Origin: Propionibacteriaceae bacterium
GTDB lineage: Bacteria; Actinomycetota; Actinomycetes; Propionibacteriales; Propionibacteriaceae
Length of the DNA: 10,618 nt
Assembly: GCA_031268065.1 (NCBI GenBank)
Contig: JAIRXX010000319.1
Location: forward strand, 1 to 10,618
Direction: 5' to 3'
In this document: positions 6,629 through 10,618 of the stretch, piece by piece
How the letters are laid out: each line of letters starts with the position of its first letter
How positions within the stretch are numbered: position 1 is the stretch's first letter
Program-made: the position numbers and the translations under genes
Notes under the pieces: model-generated
Databases searched by the model: none
Seen by the model: only the letters and a program-made list of their open reading frames with translations
Told to the model about the DNA's origin: nothing

Positions 6629-6632
6629 AGCC

Positions 6633-7445
6633 ATGAAGAAAATAGTCCTAGCTGCGGCAGCGAGCATGACAGCGATAGTCCTGACTGCCTGCGGTTCCCC
6701 CGCACCAAGCCCCGATCCGGCTGGAAGCGCCGATGCCGGGGTAGACCCGGCAGTGGCCGCGCTGGGTGGCAAGATCGTCTTCGGCACCGAGGGCACCTAC
6801 GCGCCGTTCACCTACCATGACACCGCCAGCAACGAATTGGTCGGCTATGACATCGAGGTGGCGAGGGCTGTCGCTGAAAAACTCGGAGTCACCGCAGAAT
6901 TCCAAGAGACGGCCTGGGACGGCATTTTCGCAGCGCTGGAGGCGGGGCGGTTCAATGCCGTCTCCAACGAAGTGGAGATCACCGACGCCCGCAAAGAGAA
7001 GTACGACATGACTGAGCCATACTCCGTCTCGTATCCAGTCGTGCTGACCCGCACTGACAACACAACGATCAATACCGTCGCCGACCTAAAGGGCAAGACG
7101 ACCGGACAGGCAGCCGGGTCCAACTGGGGAGCCAAGGCGGAGAGCTACGGCGCTTCCGTTGAGCCGGTCCCCGGCTTCTCCGAAGCGGCTGCGGCAGTCA
7201 AACAGGGCCGCATCGACTTCACTTTGAACGACGCGCTGACCATCGCCGACTATTTCACCACCACCAAGGACACCGAATTGAAAATAGCCGTCGAGATAAC
7301 CGACGACAAGGTGTACCAAGGCTTCGCCTTCAACAAAGACTCCGGATTGCTGCCGGCGGTCAATGCCGCGATCACCGAATTGCGGACAGACGGCACACTG
7401 GCGGCTATTGGCCAGAAATACTTCGGCAAAGATATCTCCAGCTAA
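6633..7445 (+). CDS. Amino acid ABC transporter substrate-binding lipoprotein (cystine type likely)
   Basis: Extracytoplasmic solute-binding protein, family 3, of 270 aa. It captures a polar amino acid at the outer face of the membrane and passes it to the permease. MKK, a hydrophobic stretch and the lipobox LTAC (17-20) give lipid attachment at Cys20, followed by a Pro/Ser/Ala linker to about residue 45. The ligand domain starts with KIVFGTEGTYAPFTYHD (47-63) and continues GYDIEVARAVAEKLG and ETAWDGIFAALEAGRF. ITDARKEKYDMTEPY (116-130) contains Arg120, the conserved carboxylate-binding arginine, and Asp200 (LND) is placed to hold the amino group. The ETxWD and AGRFxxVxNxV segments resemble cystine-binding proteins (FliY/TcyA type), and the downstream cysteine-metabolising genes support this. 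Substrate is still an inference; other polar amino acids remain possible. It is first in the operon, 53 bases before the permease, with a hairpin in the gap. Confidence 0.88.
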   Translation: MKKIVLAAAASMTAIVLTACGSPAPSPDPAGSADAGVDPAVAALGGKIVFGTEGTYAPFTYHDTASNELVGYDIEVARAVAEKLGVTAEFQETAWDGIFAALEAGRFNAVSNEVEITDARKEKYDMTEPYSVSYPVVLTRTDNTTINTVADLKGKTTGQAAGSNWGAKAESYGASVEPVPGFSEAAAAVKQGRIDFTLNDALTIADYFTTTKDTELKIAVEITDDKVYQGFAFNKDSGLLPAVNAAITELRTDGTLAAIGQKYFGKDISS

Positions 7446-7460
7446 GTAGTGGCAAGCTTG

Positions 7461-7484
7461 TGCCCAGGCAATTTGCCCTGGGTA
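7461..7484 (+). promoter_or_regulatory. Intercistronic hairpin between binding protein and permease genes
   Basis: TGCCCAGG (7461-7468) pairs with CCTGGGTA (7477-7484): 8 pairs including one G-U, closing a loop of eight bases. There is no T tract, so it is not a standard terminator. It ends two bases before the permease ribosome binding site (AAGGGAG, 7486-7492) and may protect the upstream mRNA or reduce permease expression. Confidence 0.55.
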
Positions 7485-7498
7485 CAAGGGAGAACTAG

Positions 7499-8161
7499 AT
7501 GGACCGCTGGCAACTCGCACTCGATTCGTGGTGGCCGCTGGTTTGGTCAGCGATCACCGGCACCATACCGCTGACCCTGCTCTCATTCGCGCTCGGCCTG
7601 GTCTTGGCGCTGCTGGTCGCCCTGGCGCGGCTGTCCTCGAACAAGGCGTTGAACCTCATCGGCCAGTTTTACGTGTCGGTCATTCGCGGCACCCCGCTGC
7701 TGGTGCAGCTATTCATCATTTTCTACGCCCTCCCCTTCCTCGGGGTGACCCTTCCCCCCTTTCCCTCGGCGGTGATCGCCTTTTCAGCGAATGTCGGAGG
7801 TTACGCCGCCGAAACGATCCGGGGAGCCATCCTCGCCGTGCCGAGGGGCCAATGGGAGGCGGCGGCCACCGTCGGTTTGGACTACTGGCTGACCCTGCGC
7901 CGGGTCGTATTGCCACAGGCTTTTCGGATCGCCGTCCCACCGCTGTCCAACACTTTCATCTCGCTGGTGAAAGACACCTCGTTGGCCTCGATTGTCATGG
8001 TCACCGAATTGCTGCGCCGGGCGCAGATCATTGCCACGCCAACCTACGACTTCTTGACGATGTACACCGAAGCCGCGGTCATCTATTGGATAATCTGCAG
8101 CGTGCTGTCATTTGCCCAGAAGCGGATGGAAGTATATTTCAGCAAGTATGTGACGGTTTGA
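7499..8161 (+). CDS. Amino acid ABC transporter permease (HisM/GlnP family)
   Basis: Membrane subunit of 220 aa, the normal length for the family, with about five hydrophobic helices. It probably works as a homodimer, because only one permease gene is present. The N-terminal segment up to about residue 50 holds the first helices, then VIRGTPLLVQLFIIFYALP (61-79), a very typical family block. The cytoplasmic EAA loop reads EAAATVGLDYWLTLRRVVLP (119-138) and docks on the ATPase. VPPLSNTFISLVKDTSLAS follows, also typical. AAGGGAG, 6 bases before the ATG at 7499, supports this start. The stop TGA is immediately next to the AGGAGG of the ATPase gene, so translation is probably coupled. Substrate follows that of the binding protein: a polar amino acid, cystine favoured by context. 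Confidence 0.92.
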   Translation: MDRWQLALDSWWPLVWSAITGTIPLTLLSFALGLVLALLVALARLSSNKALNLIGQFYVSVIRGTPLLVQLFIIFYALPFLGVTLPPFPSAVIAFSANVGGYAAETIRGAILAVPRGQWEAAATVGLDYWLTLRRVVLPQAFRIAVPPLSNTFISLVKDTSLASIVMVTELLRRAQIIATPTYDFLTMYTEAAVIYWIICSVLSFAQKRMEVYFSKYVTV

Positions 8162-8171
8162 GGAGGCGCAA

Positions 8172-8969
8172 ATGAGTCTGGTTGAAGTCCACGGCCTGCA
8201 CAAATCGTTCGGGAGCAACCATGTCCTGCGCGGGATTGACCTCGACATCGCCGCTGGCAGCGTCACCGTCGTCGTCGGCCCCTCAGGGTGTGGAAAGACC
8301 ACGCTGTTGCGCTGTTTGAACGGCTTGGAGAAGCCCGAAGAAGGATTAGTCGAGATAGCGGGGAACAGCATCGACTACGCCACCAGGCCGGGCAAGTCGG
8401 CGATTCAAAAATTGCGGGCGCAGACGGGATTCGTCTTTCAAGCCCACCATCTTTTCCCACACCGCACCGCGCTGCAGAACATCACTGAAGGCCCTATTTA
8501 CGGGCAGCGGAAGCCAGTGGCCGAAGCTGAGGCCTATGGCCGGGAATTGCTCGCCCAAGTCGGGTTGGAAGACCGCGCCGACGCCTATCCGCACGAGCTG
8601 TCCGGCGGCCAGCAACAGCGGGTGGGCATCGCCAGGGCGTTGGCGCTGCAGCCCAAATTGCTGCTCTTTGACGAGCCGACTTCGGCGCTGGACCCTGAAA
8701 TCGTTGGAGATGTGCTGCAGGTGATGCGGCGGCTGGCCCGCGATGGCTGGACGATGATCGTCGTCACCCACGAGATACACTTCGCCACCCAGGTGGCGAA
8801 TCAGGCGATCTTCATCGACGAGGGAAAGATAGTGGAGCAGGGCACGCCCCAGCAGGTGTTGACCGCGCCCAGCCAACCCCGGACCCAGGAATTTTTGCGC
8901 CGGGTGCTCGATCCGCTCGCCGACGAGGAACCGCAGCCTGGCGCAGACCGCTTAGCCAAGGAGGAATGA
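8172..8969 (+). CDS. Amino acid ABC transporter ATP-binding protein (HisP/GlnQ family)
   Basis: Cytoplasmic ATPase of 265 aa that powers import. Walker A is GPSGCGKTT (36-44) with Lys42; the Q-loop glutamine is Gln90; the ABC signature is LSGGQ (143-147); Walker B is LLLFDEP (163-169) with Asp167 and catalytic Glu168; the D-loop is SALD (171-174) and the switch histidine is His200. The C-terminal PRTQEFLRRVL matches the polar amino acid subgroup, and about 20 extra residues, rich in Glu/Asp and Pro, follow it. AGGAGG (8161-8166) lies 5 bases before the ATG at 8172. The stop codon overlaps the start region of the next gene. All motifs are intact, so the subunit should be active. Confidence 0.95.
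   Translation: MSLVEVHGLHKSFGSNHVLRGIDLDIAAGSVTVVVGPSGCGKTTLLRCLNGLEKPEEGLVEIAGNSIDYATRPGKSAIQKLRAQTGFVFQAHHLFPHRTALQNITEGPIYGQRKPVAEAEAYGRELLAQVGLEDRADAYPHELSGGQQQRVGIARALALQPKLLLFDEPTSALDPEIVGDVLQVMRRLARDGWTMIVVTHEIHFATQVANQAIFIDEGKIVEQGTPQQVLTAPSQPRTQEFLRRVLDPLADEEPQPGADRLAKEE
8958..8964 (+). promoter_or_regulatory. Ribosome binding site that decides the start of the PLP enzyme gene
   Basis: AAGGAGG is followed by two adjacent in-frame ATG codons, at 8966 and 8969. Spacing is 1 base to the first and 4 to the second; other strong sites in this window sit 4-6 bases away, so the second ATG is favoured. The site lies inside the end of the ATPase gene, giving translational coupling. Confidence 0.7.
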
Positions 8970-10162
8970 TGGGCGAATTCGCCACCAGGGCCGTGCATGT
9001 CGGCCAAAGCCACGATCCGGTCACCGGAGCGGTGGTGCCGCCGGTCACCTTCGCCTCCACCTATGTGATGGACGAAGTCGGCGTGCCCCGCGCCGGCTAC
9101 GACTACTCGCGCTCCGGCAATCCGACTCGCAGCGACTACGAAGCCGCGCTGGCCAGCCTGGAGGAGGGAGAGCGCGCACTCGCCTTCCCGTCCGGGCTGT
9201 CCGCCGAGGACACCGTGCTCCGCGCGCTCACCAGGGCCGGAGACAGTGTGGTCTACTCGCAGGATGTCTACGGGGGCACTTTCCGGCTCTTCAACGTCTT
9301 GCTTCCAGCCGAGGGCAAACACGCTGTTGGCCTAGACGCCACCGACAGCGGCGAGCTGCGTGCCGCAATCTTTGGCAACAAGCCGAGGGTGGTTTGGCTG
9401 GAAACGCCGTCCAATCCGCTGCTCGACGTCATCGACATCGCCGCCACCGCCGAATTGGCGCACAGCGTCGGCGCATTCCTGGTGGTGGACAACACCTTCG
9501 CCACCCCGGCCCAGCAATTGCCGCTCAAACTTGGCGCCGACGTGGTGGTGCATTCCACCACGAAGTCAATTGGCGGTCACGCCGACCTGGTTGGCGGCGC
9601 CGCCGTTTTCGCCGCTGGCCTGGAATTGGGCCGCGCCGGGGTGTCGGAGACCGGGGCTGTACCCGACGAGGCTTACTGGTGGCAGAACGCCACCGGGGCG
9701 GTGCCGGGGCCGTTTGACTGCTGGCTGGGGCATCGCGGGCTGAAAACCCTGCAAACCAGGGTGCGTGCGGCGGCTGGGTCAGCGCTGCAAATCGCAGCAG
9801 CGCTGACCCAGTTGCCGCAAGTGGCAAAGGTGCGCTATCCGGGGCTGGCAGAGCATCCGGGGCATGAAATCGCCACTAGGCAGATGAGCGGTTTCGGCCA
9901 GGTGGTCTCCTTCCAGGTGGGCGATCCCGACTTGGCCAAAGCCATCTGCGAAGGCACCGAGCTATTCGCGTTGGCGGTGTCGCTGGGGGCGGTGGAATCG
10001 CTGATTGAATATCCCGCCGCGATGACCCACCCGCAGAAAGCCGACACTTCGGCAGCGATCCCAGCAGACCTCGTTCGGTTGTCCATCGGGCTGGAAGATA
10101 CCGGCGATCTGATTGCCGACCTGTCCCAAGCGATAGCAAGGGCGGTGGCCAAACATGGCTGA
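8969..10162 (+). CDS. Cystathionine gamma-synthase/lyase family PLP enzyme
   Basis: Cytosolic fold-type I enzyme of 397 aa from the ATG at 8969 (398 from 8966). The family acts on cysteine, cystathionine, homocysteine and methionine. YDYSRSGNPTR (44-54) carries Tyr46 and Arg48, which bind the PLP phosphate across the dimer. SGLSAE (75-80), DVYGGTFRLF (99-108, active-site Tyr101), VVDNTFATP (172-180, Asp174 to the pyridine nitrogen) and HSTTKSIGGHADLVGG (195-210) with Schiff-base Lys199 are all intact. QNATGAVPGPFD is typical of actinobacterial MetB-like enzymes. SLGAVESLIEYP and DLVRLSIGLED are the late motifs, with Ala in SLGAVES where Gly is usual. Synthase and lyase cannot be separated from sequence. 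Between a cystine-type transporter and a D-cysteine desulfhydrase-like gene, a role as cystathionine gamma-lyase or L-cyst(e)ine desulfhydrase is the better inference. It overlaps the ATPase stop by one base. Confidence 0.92.
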   Translation: MGEFATRAVHVGQSHDPVTGAVVPPVTFASTYVMDEVGVPRAGYDYSRSGNPTRSDYEAALASLEEGERALAFPSGLSAEDTVLRALTRAGDSVVYSQDVYGGTFRLFNVLLPAEGKHAVGLDATDSGELRAAIFGNKPRVVWLETPSNPLLDVIDIAATAELAHSVGAFLVVDNTFATPAQQLPLKLGADVVVHSTTKSIGGHADLVGGAAVFAAGLELGRAGVSETGAVPDEAYWWQNATGAVPGPFDCWLGHRGLKTLQTRVRAAAGSALQIAAALTQLPQVAKVRYPGLAEHPGHEIATRQMSGFGQVVSFQVGDPDLAKAICEGTELFALAVSLGAVESLIEYPAAMTHPQKADTSAAIPADLVRLSIGLEDTGDLIADLSQAIARAVAKHG

Positions 10163-10618
10163 CCTCAAGCCGCTCAGCGCATTTCTGGAGACCCTGCCCA
10201 GGGTCCAACTGGGCTTCTTCCCCACTCCCGCGCACCAAATGCCCCGGCTGGGCGGCCAGCTTGCCGCCGAGACTGGACGCGACGTCGAACTCTGGATCAA
10301 ACGCGACGACCAGAGCGGCCTGGCAGCGGGCGGAAACAAGGTGCGCAAGCTTGAATTCTTGCTGGCCGACGCCATCGCCAAGGGGCATCGTTGCGTGGTG
10401 ACGGGCGGCGGTTTCCAGTCGAATTCAGTGCGGCAGTCGGCGGCGGCAGCAGCGAAACTTGGGCTTGAATGCGTGCTCGGCCTGCATGAGGGCTATCTGC
10501 GCACCGAAGAATTTTCTTCGGGCGGCAATGTCGTCTTGGACGAGTTGCTGGGTGCGGAAATCAGGGTCTACCCAGGCCGCAGCAGCGTCGAATGCATAGC
10601 GATAGCCGCCGCCGAGCT
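10155..10618 (+). CDS. dcyD: D-cysteine desulfhydrase / ACC deaminase family PLP enzyme (3' partial)
   Basis: The gene begins inside the previous one (8-base overlap from the ATG at 10155) and runs off the right edge with about 154 codons visible. This fold-type II family breaks D-cysteine into pyruvate, sulfide and ammonia, or deaminates aminocyclopropane carboxylate. After LGFFPTPAHQMPRLGGQLA, the segment IKRDDQSGLAAGGNKVRKLEF (48-68) holds the PLP lysine, Lys62. TGGGFQSNSVRQSAAAA (83-99) matches the QSNxxRQ motif, with Ser91 where many family members have His or Gln. KLGLECVLGLHEG continues the family pattern. Placement in a transporter operon parallels dcyD in the E. coli cystine locus, favouring D-cysteine over ACC as substrate. 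The missing C-terminal part holds further residues that separate the two activities. No internal defect is seen. Confidence 0.85.
   Translation, partial: MADLKPLSAFLETLPRVQLGFFPTPAHQMPRLGGQLAAETGRDVELWIKRDDQSGLAAGGNKVRKLEFLLADAIAKGHRCVVTGGGFQSNSVRQSAAAAAKLGLECVLGLHEGYLRTEEFSSGGNVVLDELLGAEIRVYPGRSSVECIAIAAAE

Noticed and set aside
6385..6632. SAM riboswitch or T-box leader before the sulfur amino acid operon
   Set aside because: I looked for the conserved cores of SAM riboswitches and T-box elements and did not see them; the predicted promoter leaves only about 50 bases of leader. A covariance search would settle it.
1..10618. CRISPR arrays, tRNA or rRNA genes, insertion sequences, phage or defence genes
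   Set aside because: No regularly spaced repeats, no tRNA-like cloverleaf, and no transposase, integrase or defence protein motif seen in any frame.

Overview
The window looks like chromosomal DNA from a high-GC Gram-positive bacterium (Actinomycetota). The main reasons are a biotin carboxylase fused to its biotin carrier domain (the actinobacterial acyl-CoA carboxylase alpha subunit), a UbiA-type enzyme resembling decaprenyl-phosphate phosphoribosyltransferase, maf close to the carboxylase gene, GC-rich codon use, and several genes that appear to be leaderless. I cannot name genus or species.

Left part (1-4497, all +): the 3' end of a surface protein with Ig-like domains and a C-terminal membrane anchor; maf (nucleotide pyrophosphatase or house-cleaning enzyme); a UbiA-family prenyl-phosphate transferase probably feeding arabinose donor synthesis; and accBC, the alpha subunit of an acyl-CoA carboxylase. 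maf near an accA3-type gene recalls mycobacterial order, but the carboxyltransferase (accD) and epsilon (accE) genes usually nearby are not in the window.

Middle part (4521-6384, all -): a small secreted protein with an HExxH zinc-protease signature in DNA that is locally AT-rich, and a solitary ribokinase gene. The 280-base gap between them holds a direct repeat, a hairpin and a promoter for the secreted protein.

Right part (6385-10618, +): a divergent control region followed by a compact five-gene operon: substrate-binding lipoprotein, permease, ATPase, a cystathionine gamma-synthase/lyase family PLP enzyme, and the start of a D-cysteine desulfhydrase-like PLP enzyme that runs off the window. 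The last four genes are joined by overlaps or short gaps with strong Shine-Dalgarno sites. Gene content matches the logic of the E. coli tcyJ-dcyD-tcyL-tcyN cystine locus, with an extra gamma-lyase-type enzyme. I infer uptake of cystine (or a related sulfur amino acid) and its breakdown to sulfide, pyruvate and ammonia.

I see no CRISPR array, tRNA, rRNA, insertion sequence or phage gene. No clearly new system stands out; the secreted HExxH protein and the sulfur amino acid operon are the best leads.
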